Positions 44,100 through 52,993 of a stretch of 64,000 nucleotides of DNA are shown here, in pieces. Position 1 is the first letter of the stretch. The number at the start of each line of letters is the position of its first letter. The stretch is from Cytobacillus suaedae (GTDB lineage: Bacteria; Bacillota; Bacilli; Bacillales; Bacillaceae_L), in assembly GCA_014960805.1 (NCBI GenBank), contig CP063163.1, positions 2,250,001 through 2,314,000 on the forward strand, read 5' to 3'. The position numbers and the translations under genes are program-made. The notes beneath the pieces were generated by a model. It saw nothing but the letters and a program-made list of their open reading frames with translations. It was not told the DNA's origin and did not search any database.

Positions 44100-44960
44100 T
44101 TATTTCCATTCCTCTTGAAAATCCTTAGCATACTGTTCAAAAGATATAGGTTTTCGCTTTAATAGCTTTTCTAAATCATCCGTTGTCTTTTCAGCCGTAC
44201 CTAAACGAGTCATAACATAAAGTATAGTCATCACATTTGCATATTCCTTTTTAATTCCTCTTTTTATGATTGTTCTACGAAACTCTAATACTCCAGGATT
44301 TTTATACTCTATTTTTCTACCTAAAGTGGTTGATAGTATGGTAGCCACTTTATGGTAGTCAATGGATTCGGCTCCTGTTAATGTATATTTTTTCCCTAGA
44401 TGACCTGGTTCAGTTAAACAGACAGCTGCAACAGCTGCAATGTCTCTTGTATCAATAAAACTTGTCTTTGCTTTCCCAACTGGCATAAATAACTCATTAC
44501 GGATAGCAATATCTTCACTATGGGTTGTATTTAAGTTTTGCATAAAAAATCCAGGACGCAAGAATGTGTAAGGTATACCAGAGGCAACAATCATATCTTC
44601 AATTTTACGATGTGGTACAATTGGATTTTTCTCAACTCCCATTAAAGATACAAAAACAATTTGTTCAACTCCTTTATCCCTGAGTGTATCGATAAAAGGT
44701 TTCATATCTTTCTTTGGGTTTGCAAGCTGTGGGGGACGTATTAAAAATATCTTCTTTACTCCATCTAGTGCTTGATCATACGTAGTTGGATTTAAAAAAT
44801 CAAATTCAACTATGTCAACTGGATATTGCGAGAATCCTTCCTTCTCTTTTTCAAGATTTCGCACAGCAACACGAACCCTCTCATTCTTTGCAGTAAGTTC
44901 TTTCACAACATAATTCCCAATATTTCCTGTTGCTCCAGTAACTAGTATGGCTGATTTCAT
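44100..44960 (-). CDS. NmrA/NAD(P)H-binding SDR-family protein
   Basis: 286 aa atypical short-chain dehydrogenase: nucleotide-binding GATGNIGNYV (7-16), VRVAVRNLEKE after strand 2, and the NmrA-like HRKIEDMIVASGIPYTFLRPGFFMQN (about 140-165). The usual YxxxK catalytic pair is replaced by HRKIE, so it may be a redox sensor or reductase of the quinone-oxidoreductase-2 type. ATG 44960 follows AAGGGAAG. The palindrome ATAGACCGGTCTAT upstream points to control by the TetR-family gene next to it. Confidence 0.83.
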   Translation of the reverse strand: MKSAILVTGATGNIGNYVVKELTAKNERVRVAVRNLEKEKEGFSQYPVDIVEFDFLNPTTYDQALDGVKKIFLIRPPQLANPKKDMKPFIDTLRDKGVEQIVFVSLMGVEKNPIVPHRKIEDMIVASGIPYTFLRPGFFMQNLNTTHSEDIAIRNELFMPVGKAKTSFIDTRDIAAVAAVCLTEPGHLGKKYTLTGAESIDYHKVATILSTTLGRKIEYKNPGVLEFRRTIIKRGIKKEYANVMTILYVMTRLGTAEKTTDDLEKLLKRKPISFEQYAKDFQEEWK

Positions 44961-45000
44961 AATGAAGACTTCCCTTCTATATATGATAAAACCCAAAATA

Positions 45001-45014
45001 ATAGACCGGTCTAT
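45001..45014. promoter_or_regulatory. TetR-type operator (LmrA/YxaF-like box)
   Basis: ATAGACCGGTCTAT is a perfect 14-bp palindrome. It contains the TAGA-N-YGGTCTA core I recall for the B. subtilis LmrA/YxaF (QdoR) repressors. A half-matching copy lies at about 45654-45667, before the regulator gene itself. Confidence 0.75.
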
Positions 45015-45031
45015 ATAATATTATGTTGATG

Positions 45032-45065
45032 AAAAGGCTATACGTTCTAATCTGTATAGCCTTTT
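45032..45065 (-). terminator. Terminator of the TetR-family gene
   Basis: AAAAGGCTATAC / GTATAGCCTTTT perfect 12-bp stem with a 10-base loop, 2 bases past the stop. It separates the regulator from the genes it controls. Confidence 0.85.
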
Positions 45066-45067
45066 TA

Positions 45068-45634
45068 TTATGACAATAATTTTGGGATATAACGAGCAAC
45101 TTTCCTTAACGGATCACTGTTCTGCTTTAGTAGTACATTAATAAAAGCACCCTCAATCATCGCATTAATGACTAAACTAACTTCAAATGCGTCCTCTTTT
45201 TTATAACCAGCTGATATTAATTTTTCCGCAAAAACGCTATGCCACATTTCATAAGAGCTCAGACAAGATTGCCTAAGTACTTCACTCGTATGAGCTGTTT
45301 CAAGAGCAACCGCAGCAATTGGAAGACCTTGTTTAACTTCACTTTTTTCGTATTCATCAGCTAAGTTATTAATAAATGTTTGTATAGCTGTAATAGGATC
45401 ATTACTACACTGTAATCCTTCTCGAATTCGCTTTGCAACAAGAATCGAAGTGCTCTCTACTGACTCACTTGCTAGCTGCTCCTTTCCTTCAGGAAAGTAA
45501 TAATACAATGAGCCTTTAGGTGCACCACTTTCTTTTGTAATCTGATTTAAACCTGTTGCATGATAACCTTGTGTTTGAAACAATATGGACGATGTTTCTA
45601 TAATTTTATCCTTGGATGATTTTTTAGTACTCAA
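45068..45634 (-). CDS. TetR/AcrR-family regulator (LmrA/YxaF-like)
   Basis: 188 aa. The N-terminal helix-turn-helix (IIETSSILFQTQGYHATGLNQITKESGAPKGSLYYYFPEGKEQL, about 10-54) is typical of TetR and very like the LmrA/YxaF group, including the SLYYYFP recognition region. The C-terminal ligand domain is helical. A TTG start at 45634 with GAGGTGGAG upstream is preferred over GTG 45643. It should bind the palindrome at 45001 and repress the NmrA-like gene, and possibly itself; the inducer may be a flavonoid or drug, by analogy only. Confidence 0.85.
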   Translation of the reverse strand: MSTKKSSKDKIIETSSILFQTQGYHATGLNQITKESGAPKGSLYYYFPEGKEQLASESVESTSILVAKRIREGLQCSNDPITAIQTFINNLADEYEKSEVKQGLPIAAVALETAHTSEVLRQSCLSSYEMWHSVFAEKLISAGYKKEDAFEVSLVINAMIEGAFINVLLKQNSDPLRKVARYIPKLLS

Positions 45635-45730
45635 ATACTCCACCTCGAATTATAACAACTGGTCTATATATAACTTATCACGTAATCTAACTCCTGTCAC
45701 GTGGAGACTTTGTGAATTTTCTCCGAACAA

Positions 45731-46525
45731 CTAATCAGTATAAATAGATAGAAGTTCTTGATGGATACTAGGATTAGCAGCCAATATACTGCCACTTTCT
45801 TTAAATGAAACTGATTTTCCATCTAACCTCGTAATGACTCCACCTGCTTCTTGTAAAACAATAACTCCTCCAGCGTAATCCCATGTACTTAACATCGGTG
45901 CAACATACGCACTAAGAGTACCCTTAGCAATTTCACACAAACTAATAGCTGCACCCCCGACTAAACGAAGGCCTCTCGTGTTTTTGTAGATATGTAACAG
46001 ACTTGGGTGGATTGCATCCTTCTTTCTCGAATCTTCCCAAAACATTGTTGATGAGACAAGGGCTTCTTTCAACAACATCGGCTTATCTAGGCTTAACTTC
46101 TCACCATTTACATATGCCCCATGGCCTTTTTCTGCAAAATATAACTCATTCGTTGAAGGATTATAAACCACTCCAATTACACCTATCCCTTTATGTACAA
46201 TCCCTACAGAAATTCCGTAATACGGAAAGTTATGTATAAAATTCGTTGTTCCATCAATCGGATCGATAATCCATTGCGTGTCAAAGTGAGATACATTCGT
46301 CTCAAACACTCCTTCTTCGCCAACGATGCCATGACTAGGATATCTCTCTACTATTTTGTCCACTAAAAATCTCTCAACTGCACTATCAACTACTGTCACT
46401 AAATCTGCATGGTCCCTCTTTTCCTCAAGGTCTAAAGGGTCGTTTCTTAACTTTAACAACAATTGACCCGCTTCACTTACGATTTCTGATGCAAATTGAC
46501 CAAGTTCCTTACTATCTAAATCCAT
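45731..46525 (-). CDS. Inositol-monophosphatase-family phosphatase
   Basis: 264 aa. Metal and phosphate motifs are complete: GEEG (about 71-74), DPIDGTTNF (about 90-98) and WDYAGG near 215. Family members dephosphorylate inositol phosphates, or act on fructose-1,6-bisphosphate or PAP, in a Mg-dependent, Li-sensitive way. ATG 46525 is placed 9 bases after GGAGG; GTG 46531 is the alternative. A perfect 0A-box match lies about 80 bases upstream. Confidence 0.88.
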   Translation of the reverse strand: MDLDSKELGQFASEIVSEAGQLLLKLRNDPLDLEEKRDHADLVTVVDSAVERFLVDKIVERYPSHGIVGEEGVFETNVSHFDTQWIIDPIDGTTNFIHNFPYYGISVGIVHKGIGVIGVVYNPSTNELYFAEKGHGAYVNGEKLSLDKPMLLKEALVSSTMFWEDSRKKDAIHPSLLHIYKNTRGLRLVGGAAISLCEIAKGTLSAYVAPMLSTWDYAGGVIVLQEAGGVITRLDGKSVSFKESGSILAANPSIHQELLSIYTD

Positions 46526-46605
46526 GAACACTAGCCTCCATTCGTCATCTTTAGTATAACAATACTACAAAGGTACAGGGATTCACAATCGACAAGTACG
46601 TGGCA

Positions 46606-46614
46606 TTTGTCGAA
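46606..46614 (+). promoter_or_regulatory. 0A-box match upstream of the phosphatase gene
   Basis: TTTGTCGAA, a perfect consensus match, with a weaker inverted copy (TCGACAAG) 18 bases to the left. It lies in the gap between the phosphatase and DUF4145 genes. Confidence 0.4.
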
Positions 46615-46623
46615 TGTAAAAAA

Positions 46624-46646
46624 GACAAGGAATTCTCTCCCTTGTC
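46624..46646 (-). terminator. Terminator of the DUF4145 gene
   Basis: GACAAGG / CCTTGTC stem with TTTTTT on the minus strand, directly after the stop codon. Confidence 0.8.
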
Positions 46647-46648
46647 CA

Positions 46649-47755
46649 CTATTTCTCCTTCAACTGTTCAAAAAATCGACCAATGTTAACAACACCGACG
46701 TTTTTATATTTACCTAAGATTACTAGTTCCATCGGCAATTGCCCAACTTTATAAATTTGTTCCTCATTAAGCTGTTTAATAAGGCTTGGAACTCCCTTAA
46801 ATTCATCCGTTGTTAATGGGACTTGCTTAAGTTCCTCTGTTAGGATAATATGTTCATCCTTATAAAATAGGAATAGTTCGCCTTGGCGCTGTAGTTTAAT
46901 CTTTCTACGAATCTTTTCTTCCTCGATAAAGACTTTTAATTCATTGAACAATTGTTCATCGTTCTTATCATTAAAACGTTTTACATGAGTATATAAACCT
47001 TCTAGATTACTAGGAAGTTCACTCATGATTCGAGCCTGTTGCTCTGCGCCAAGGCGAATTAAAAACGTCTCTGATTTTTCAAATCGCTGTGGAAGTAAGA
47101 AAGCGTCGCGTAAAAAGTAAGGGATATCTAAAGTTTCACCCTTATAGGAAATTGTCCTGATTTTTGTAAATCCAGGTTCTTCAAATGTGACAGGCTCTTC
47201 TGTGGTAGTTGCTGCCACTTCACCTTCAGATGAATCTGATTTCGTTTCCTTCTGCATTGATGCTATTAATAATTGTTCAAGTGTCTTTAAACGAATTTCT
47301 AGTTCACTAATGTCGTAGATTTGTTCTTTGGGTGCTGAGGGGTCTTGATAGTCAGGTACTTTTATTGTAAGAGGTGCATATACCTCGATGTACCACTTCA
47401 CAACTTTATATAACTCTTCCCAAGACAATAGTGCTTCTGAGTAGCGGAACATTCTCGCATCATGTGAGGCTTGATTGCCTGCTTTTCTAATATTGTGTAA
47501 TGCATCACGAATATCTGCTGTTAAAATACCATCGTTCTCTAGCATTTGAAGTCGATCTTTTAACGTAATTGTAGGATGTTCTTTCATATTTTCAAAGGCC
47601 ATCACGTTGATTAAGATGTTTTCAACAAACACTCTAGCATGAGTTAACATTGTTCGTGGACTCGAAAAAATACTAGATTCTAGCTCTCTTGCAAGAAAGG
47701 CTAGTTCTTTTGATAGCGGTTCTAGATACTGATAAAAATAAGGTGTATTCTTCAT
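46649..47755 (-). CDS. DUF4145-domain protein
   Basis: 368 aa. Residues about 15-130 match the DUF4145 helical domain (LARELESSIFSSPRTMLTHARVFVENIL, DGILTADIRDALHNIRKAGNQASH), a module found at the N-terminus of HsdR-like restriction subunits and alone in many genomes. The middle is a Glu/Thr-rich linker (about 180-205), and the C-terminal 150 residues are not recognised. No nuclease or helicase motif is present. ATG 47755 is 8 bases after GGAGG. It probably stands alone; the function is unknown. Confidence 0.72.
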   Translation of the reverse strand: MKNTPYFYQYLEPLSKELAFLARELESSIFSSPRTMLTHARVFVENILINVMAFENMKEHPTITLKDRLQMLENDGILTADIRDALHNIRKAGNQASHDARMFRYSEALLSWEELYKVVKWYIEVYAPLTIKVPDYQDPSAPKEQIYDISELEIRLKTLEQLLIASMQKETKSDSSEGEVAATTTEEPVTFEEPGFTKIRTISYKGETLDIPYFLRDAFLLPQRFEKSETFLIRLGAEQQARIMSELPSNLEGLYTHVKRFNDKNDEQLFNELKVFIEEEKIRRKIKLQRQGELFLFYKDEHIILTEELKQVPLTTDEFKGVPSLIKQLNEEQIYKVGQLPMELVILGKYKNVGVVNIGRFFEQLKEK

Positions 47756-47847
47756 GTATGGTTCCTCCGAGGACGTAGTCAAGTAGATACCTATTTTACC
47801 ATACAGTACCGTAAGTCGTACCATTATTAAATCTGTTAATTTGTGGT

Positions 47848-48474
47848 TTACATTTTGACTAGTAAACTCCGTAATTCTTCTTCAGAATAATTTCCTTCTA
47901 TTCCAGGCTTAGATATAAAATAATTGTAAATTTCCTCATTAGAATAATTTATTTTCAATCCTTTGATAATCGTACTTAAATAGGCATGTGAAGGCTTGTT
48001 TAATTCCACTTGATTCATATCCCAAGGAGCTGTAAACGTAAAGACTGGGTATCCTTTACTTTCGCGTAAGTATAGAATGGTTCCATACCAAGAACTACGA
48101 AGAGTTTTAATGCCTTTGGCCATTATCTCCCCAAGGTCTATATCTAGCTCAGTACCACTATTCTCTTGTTTCACTACATCGAAAAATTGTTCGGTGGTAA
48201 TTAGATATTTTTTACTATATGTAAGGTCCTCACTTTTATTGTGCCCGATGAAAGCGACACCTTGGTTGTTCCATTTTCCTGCCTCTTTTGCAAAATAAAG
48301 TGGATGATTAATAGTAAAAGTGTCTTCGTCAATTGGAAGTGAACTATCCCTACACCCTACTTCTATCTCGGACGACCCTTCTGGCTGTCCTCCCTTTATA
48401 TAACATAAAAAACGGTCTACATTAATATTTGAACCATAGCTTGCATACCAGACATACTCTTTTTCATTCATCAT
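47848..48474 (-). CDS. Gamma-glutamylcyclotransferase-fold protein
   Basis: 208 aa. The start VWYASYGSNINVDRF carries the YGSN phosphate/glutamyl-binding loop of the GGCT/AIG2 fold, and a Glu in FAKEAGKWN may be the general acid. The C-terminal 80 residues are an extra helical part. Members cleave gamma-glutamyl amides to 5-oxoproline; activity here is inferred. AGAGGGGG precedes ATG 48474. An inverted 0A-box-like TTCGACAA lies at 48525-48532. Confidence 0.72.
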   Translation of the reverse strand: MMNEKEYVWYASYGSNINVDRFLCYIKGGQPEGSSEIEVGCRDSSLPIDEDTFTINHPLYFAKEAGKWNNQGVAFIGHNKSEDLTYSKKYLITTEQFFDVVKQENSGTELDIDLGEIMAKGIKTLRSSWYGTILYLRESKGYPVFTFTAPWDMNQVELNKPSHAYLSTIIKGLKINYSNEEIYNYFISKPGIEGNYSEEELRSLLVKM

Positions 48475-48549
48475 TTATTTTCCCCCTCTTTCCATACAGT
48501 TTACGAACTATGTTAGTTAAGTAATTCGACAACTGGTCGATATACCCCT

Positions 48550-49287
48550 TCATACATCCAATAGCTCATCTACTTGCTTCAATATTTTTCCAGCCTTCCC
48601 TTCAATTGTTAAGTCAAAATGAGTAGCATGGTAGTCAATTTCAGCATTGAGATAGACTTTCTTCCCATTCGTCATTCTTGGGAGTTCACTAGCGGGATAC
48701 ACTTCAAGACTTGTACCGATGACAATAACAAGATCAGATTTTCTTATATGACTTATTGCTGCATTCCAACTCTCTTCAGGAAGTGTTTCTCCAAATAAAA
48801 CCACTCCAGGACGGAGCTTGCCTCCACAAGAATGACAACTTTCTTTTTCTAAGAAGTTATCCATAGAGTCTGTATTCGAGCACTTATCACAACGTATTTT
48901 ATGAATTGAACCATGGAGTTCATATACAGTTTCATTCCCAGCATCAATGTGAAGTCCGTCTACATTTTGTGTGGCTATTGCTTGGGTTAGCCCTTTACCC
49001 TCCCAAGTTGCAAGTATTTTATGTCCTTGGTGCGGAGAACACTTTTCAAGTCCTTTTATTCGCATGCTATAAAATTCATGAAATAAATCATAATCCCGTT
49101 TCAATGCCTTAGTGGTAGCTACCGTTCTAGGATCGATATTTTTCCACCAACCATTCTTGGAACGGAAATCTGGAATATTGGATTCTGTAGACATACCGGC
49201 CCCAGTTAGAACCGTTGTATGTCTAGCCTGTTGCAGCCATGTTGCTAAAGTAGTTACTTCACCTGAAAAGTTATCTTTCCCTTTCAT
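48550..49287 (-). CDS. NAD-dependent protein deacylase (Sir2 family)
   Basis: 245 aa sirtuin. Seen: GAGMS (29-33), TQNVDGLH (106-113) with catalytic H125 in ELHGS, four zinc cysteines C133, C136, C151 and C154, and GTSLEVYPAS near 191. It removes acyl groups from lysines using NAD and gives nicotinamide and O-acyl-ADP-ribose. It resembles the SrtN/CobB group of Bacillus. AAGGGGG precedes ATG 49287. It is the end gene of a run of short monocistronic units. Confidence 0.93.
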   Translation of the reverse strand: MKGKDNFSGEVTTLATWLQQARHTTVLTGAGMSTESNIPDFRSKNGWWKNIDPRTVATTKALKRDYDLFHEFYSMRIKGLEKCSPHQGHKILATWEGKGLTQAIATQNVDGLHIDAGNETVYELHGSIHKIRCDKCSNTDSMDNFLEKESCHSCGGKLRPGVVLFGETLPEESWNAAISHIRKSDLVIVIGTSLEVYPASELPRMTNGKKVYLNAEIDYHATHFDLTIEGKAGKILKQVDELLDV

Positions 49288-49323
49288 GTTTTTCCCCCTT
49301 TTTTACAAATAACTTAAATAAAA

Positions 49324-49351
49324 ACACCTACTTATGAATATTAGTAGGTGT
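49324..49351 (-). terminator. Terminator after the GFSRG-type hydrolase gene
   Basis: ACACCTACT / AGTAGGTGT perfect stem followed by TTTTTATTT on the minus strand. Confidence 0.85.
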
Positions 49352-49414
49352 CAAAGTTGATAGTATTTTAACTGTGTGAGTACAACACAAACATTATTTA
49401 CAACTAACCACAAA

Positions 49415-50140
49415 TTATTCTATACCTTCCATAAACAATTCAGCCGTCTGAATAAATGTTTCTACTTCGGGCTCAAAAAGGTTATGATCATGTCCTAGAA
49501 ATACCTCCACCTGTGCATGTGGAATTTTTTCTTGATATTTTTTAACATCATCCTCCTGCAACACGGCACCAAGATTACCTCCGCGAATAATCAGGACGGG
49601 ACAGTTGATTCTAGTTAAATCATCCCAAAATGGTACAAGATTAGACTCTTGTTGAAGCCCATTTAAAGCATCTCTACTCATTCTTTGTTTTAACGCTTTA
49701 CCTCTCCAAGGTGGTAATGAAGAAAAGAAGTACACCCATCCTTCAGGGAGTTGTGTATGCACAGCTGGATAATCCCCTATGATGAGACCTTTTAGCGCTT
49801 TTGTATTTCTTAGCGCATATCCTATTGCATAGGAAACCCCTCTTGAAAAGCCCATTAAAACATATTCATTTACTTTGAGGTGAGTAATGACTGATTCAAT
49901 ATCTGCAATGTGGTCTTCAAGCGTGTATCCAGTCTTAGGAGAATCACTCTTACCTCGACCTCTTAGAGTTATTACAACACAATGTCTTGGAGCCAGTTTT
50001 TCTAAAACTGTTATATAGTCTTCTGCTGATTCCGAAAGACCTGGAACAATAACCAGTGGTGTGGTTTCTTTTAGATGGCTATTAACCTCTATGTAATGGA
50101 TTTTTGTACCTTTATGATCTACCCAGAATTCACTGTACAC
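49415..50140 (-). CDS. Alpha/beta-fold hydrolase
   Basis: 241 aa. Oxyanion region VPGLSES (about 32-38), RGRGKSD, nucleophile GFSRG (near 97-101) and His in LGHDHNLFEPE complete a lipase/esterase-type core. A GTG start follows AAGGAAGTG by 6-7 bases. It begins 32 bases after the SRPBCC gene and is probably in one transcript with it. The substrate is unknown; the Arg after the nucleophile is common in hydroxyacyl-type hydrolases. Confidence 0.83.
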   Translation of the reverse strand: MYSEFWVDHKGTKIHYIEVNSHLKETTPLVIVPGLSESAEDYITVLEKLAPRHCVVITLRGRGKSDSPKTGYTLEDHIADIESVITHLKVNEYVLMGFSRGVSYAIGYALRNTKALKGLIIGDYPAVHTQLPEGWVYFFSSLPPWRGKALKQRMSRDALNGLQQESNLVPFWDDLTRINCPVLIIRGGNLGAVLQEDDVKKYQEKIPHAQVEVFLGHDHNLFEPEVETFIQTAELFMEGIE

Positions 50141-50172
50141 AGCTACACTTCCTTATAATGTAAAACTTATAT

Positions 50173-50622
50173 TTATTCTTCTTCCTGCTCGTTCTTCTCT
50201 AACAGCTTTTTCAATCGATCTAAATGATCTGAATCCTCCGTTTTAATAATCCGTTCAAACATTGGTTTGAAAAAGAAGCTTTTGATACCCTTCGGACGAA
50301 GAATTCCATTAAACTGTACGGTTGTACCTTCTCCACTCGGTTTTAATGTGTAATGGTACTCAACAGTATAGCCATTGACTTCATTTTTGAAGGCATATAT
50401 GTCATTGAGTGTATAGGCTATTACGGTTAATGTGCTAGTTATTTCTCTTCCTCTTATCTCTTTAACCTCTTTAATTTGTGTGCCTACTTTTACCGGTCCC
50501 TCTGTTACTTTTTCTGTTTTAACAACATAATCGTATATACCTGGTGCATTTTTTGGGTCTGTCATAAACTCGAATACTTTTTCTAAAGGTGCATCAATGG
50601 TTGTTACTAGTTTAAATGCCAT
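50173..50622 (-). CDS. SRPBCC-family (START-like) protein
   Basis: 149 aa with the SRPBCC/CoxG pattern: KLVTTIDAPLEKVFEFMTDPKNAP (4-27), a beta-sheet core with TVEYHYTLKPSGEGTTVQFNG (about 86-106) and a C-terminal amphipathic helix. Such proteins bind hydrophobic ligands in a deep cavity. AAGGAGA precedes ATG 50622. It is paired with the downstream hydrolase. The ligand is unknown. Confidence 0.83.
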   Translation of the reverse strand: MAFKLVTTIDAPLEKVFEFMTDPKNAPGIYDYVVKTEKVTEGPVKVGTQIKEVKEIRGREITSTLTVIAYTLNDIYAFKNEVNGYTVEYHYTLKPSGEGTTVQFNGILRPKGIKSFFFKPMFERIIKTEDSDHLDRLKKLLEKNEQEEE

Positions 50623-50699
50623 TACATACTCTCCTTGAATATAAACTACTGCTTTTTATATGATAATACCTTTGAATCACTATAAAGGCAAAATCCTTT

Positions 50700-51473
50700 C
50701 TACAATTCCTGAATAATAGATTTAACCGTATGGATTGGTGAGTTTTCAAAAAAGGAAGCATACTGAATGGGTCCGTTTTTCGGAAACATGCCTTTACGAA
50801 TCTTATTTACCGATTTGCCTTTTAGAAAAGCTTGTATAACTTCCTCTTGAAGACGTAATAGATAGTCTCGTTTCTGCTCTAAAAGTTTTCGTCCACCTTG
50901 AATATAACCGCGATGTGAGCAATACACATCCTTGAAACGGTACTTTAATGTCTTATCTATAGACCGAATGATTTCTGGTACAGATTCAAAAGAAAAATTT
51001 GACATCGGTGCATGATGCAAATACAGATCTCCTGTAAAACAGATGCCTTTCTCTTCATCAATCAAAACAATATGGTCCTCTGCATGACCTGGTGTATGAA
51101 CAATGTTAAGTAGATGTGATGAAGTTTGTATGTAAGAATTCTCTAAAGCATGTGGGTGAAATGGTTTGCGATTGTGCCAGACTACCGCTCTGTAAAATGG
51201 TAGTTTCGTAGCTTTCTCACAATGCTTTACTCCAAGAGGATGAATCCACTGTGGAATGTCGTAATACTTCTCAATCCACGGACTATTCCCTGTATGATCT
51301 TCATGATGATGAGTATGGATGACTTGCTTTATCGATACTTCTTTAAAAATCCTGCGCACTTCTTGACTAACACTACTTGGCCCGGTATCGAGTAGAATGT
51401 CATCAATCTGAAAAAGGTACACTCGCATCTTAGTACCTATGTTGTTAGTCGTTAGTTTAAAAGCTTGAATCAC
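50700..51473 (-). CDS. MBL-fold metallo-hydrolase
   Basis: 257 aa. The binuclear zinc motif THHHEDHTG (54-62), the later HTPGHAEDH and FTGDLYLH, and a final His in CSHRG give the full beta-lactamase-fold ligand set. The C-terminal 60 residues form the extra helical domain of the GloB/ElaC-like hydrolases. It uses a GTG start with a weak AAGAAGATGA upstream. Expected activity is thioester or phosphoester hydrolysis; the substrate is unknown. Confidence 0.87.
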   Translation of the reverse strand: MIQAFKLTTNNIGTKMRVYLFQIDDILLDTGPSSVSQEVRRIFKEVSIKQVIHTHHHEDHTGNSPWIEKYYDIPQWIHPLGVKHCEKATKLPFYRAVVWHNRKPFHPHALENSYIQTSSHLLNIVHTPGHAEDHIVLIDEEKGICFTGDLYLHHAPMSNFSFESVPEIIRSIDKTLKYRFKDVYCSHRGYIQGGRKLLEQKRDYLLRLQEEVIQAFLKGKSVNKIRKGMFPKNGPIQYASFFENSPIHTVKSIIQEL

Positions 51474-51570
51474 AACAATTCATCTTCTTTCTGTTTAACT
51501 AGTTAGTAAAAGTGTACTACAAATCATTTCTATTTTGTTAAATGTTTCTATATTTACATAATAAAAAAAC

Positions 51571-51591
51571 GGACAGTATCTAGTACTGTCC
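51571..51591 (-). terminator. Terminator of the histidine kinase gene
   Basis: GGACAGTA / TACTGTCC stem with a 5-base loop and TTTTTTT on the minus strand, 7 bases past the stop. Confidence 0.85.
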
Positions 51592-51598
51592 ACCAATT

Positions 51599-52876
51599 TT
51601 AATTTATGGGTCCTATTATTTCTTTTTCTGGAAAAGTTAGTACGCATTTTGTTCCTTTACCAACATCACTATTAATCTCAATCTTCCCATCCATCTTTTT
51701 GATGATAGCAAAGGAAACCATTGTTCCGAGTCCAGTTCCTTTTTCCTTAGAAGAATAAAATGGTGTTCCTAGTCTATTTAATTGTTGAGGCGACATCCCC
51801 ACACCATCATCACAAATAGAAATTGCATTCGTTTTACCCAGTTTTTTCACTTCAATTTCTAGAATACCACCTTCTTGCATAGCCTCGATGCCATTTTTAC
51901 AAAGATTGATTAGTGCTTGCCTAAGCTTGTTCCTGTCCCCTACAATATACATTTCCTTACCACTAGGTGAATTTGTTTTTATTTTGATGTTATGAAAGTT
52001 TGCGTAAGTAAATAGAACATTAGAAAGATAACGAACTTCTTCCTCTAGGTTTATAGTCTCTACCACGTCCATTGTAGGCTTTGCAAGTGAAAGATAATCA
52101 CTAATAATTAGGTCTGCTCTATTCAATTCTTCTAGACAGATTTGTTTAAATTCTTCCTTTTTGCCTTTATCTAAATGGTCTTCAGCAAATAGCTGAATGA
52201 ACCCTTTCACCGTTGTCAATGGGTTTCGAATTTCGTGAGCTACAGAGGCTGCCATTTCACTTACCATTTTTAATTTTTCGCTATTGTATATTTCTTCCTC
52301 CATATAATAATAATGATTTAATTTCTCTAGCAAATAAACACATAAACCAATAATTACCCCTTGGACGATATATGTTTGAAGTGTTTCTCTAAGACTACTA
52401 AATAACAAGTCTAATCTATCTGTAAAAGAAAGATAAAATGAAAAAGTTAGTATTTTCATTAAGGTACATAAAACAACAGCTATGGTAATTTTTTGATAAA
52501 CATTAATTGAATTAAATCTCTTAAGTGTCCAAAGTACAATAAGTATTGTTGGTAGCAATGAAATTGCATATAACAATGTATTTGGATTGCCCATGATAAA
52601 TCGGTAAACGACGAGTACACCAAATAAAACAGCAGAAACGACTGGTCCACCATAAAGTGACCCAACAATCACAGGGATGGACCGAAAATCATATGTCAGG
52701 CCGTTGATGTTAATCGGTAATGTCATAACAATTATTATAATGACAGAAAAAAGAACGGTTAGTAAAAAACGATAAAGTAAGACTCTATGTTTTATTTTAT
52801 AAATGTATGGGTAGAAAACCAATGGTGAAAAGATAAAGAAAATGTTTAAAATAAAATCCTTAAAAATCGTAACCAT
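51599..52876 (-). CDS. KinB-like sensor histidine kinase
   Basis: 425 aa. Residues 1-190 are six hydrophobic segments of the 5TM-LYT type (FRSIPVIVGSLYGGPVVSAV near 65-82). HisKA follows with phospho-acceptor H214 (SVAHEIRNPLTTVKGF), and HATPase with the N, G1 and G2 boxes (NLCKNGIEAM, DDGVGMS, KGTGLGTMVSF). It lacks a receiver domain, has no adjacent response-regulator gene, and resembles B. subtilis KinB in length and layout. It is probably a feeder of the Spo0F phosphorelay for sporulation. ATG 52876 is 6 bases after GGAGG. A 0A box lies about 70 bases upstream. Confidence 0.87.
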   Translation of the reverse strand: MVTIFKDFILNIFFIFSPLVFYPYIYKIKHRVLLYRFLLTVLFSVIIIIVMTLPININGLTYDFRSIPVIVGSLYGGPVVSAVLFGVLVVYRFIMGNPNTLLYAISLLPTILIVLWTLKRFNSINVYQKITIAVVLCTLMKILTFSFYLSFTDRLDLLFSSLRETLQTYIVQGVIIGLCVYLLEKLNHYYYMEEEIYNSEKLKMVSEMAASVAHEIRNPLTTVKGFIQLFAEDHLDKGKKEEFKQICLEELNRADLIISDYLSLAKPTMDVVETINLEEEVRYLSNVLFTYANFHNIKIKTNSPSGKEMYIVGDRNKLRQALINLCKNGIEAMQEGGILEIEVKKLGKTNAISICDDGVGMSPQQLNRLGTPFYSSKEKGTGLGTMVSFAIIKKMDGKIEINSDVGKGTKCVLTFPEKEIIGPIN

Positions 52877-52946
52877 CATTTTCCTCCACTATGCTGTATA
52901 ATTATTCGAATGTTGAGAATTGATTTACATCTCACAAACATAATTA

Positions 52947-52954
52947 TTCGACAA
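52947..52954 (-). promoter_or_regulatory. 0A-box match upstream of the KinB-like gene
   Basis: TTGTCGAA on the minus strand, about 70 bases before the kinase start. It would allow feedback by Spo0A-P; this is inferred. Confidence 0.4.
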
Positions 52955-52993
52955 CATTTTCATAATCCCTTCATAGCGAGAAAAAAAGTAACC

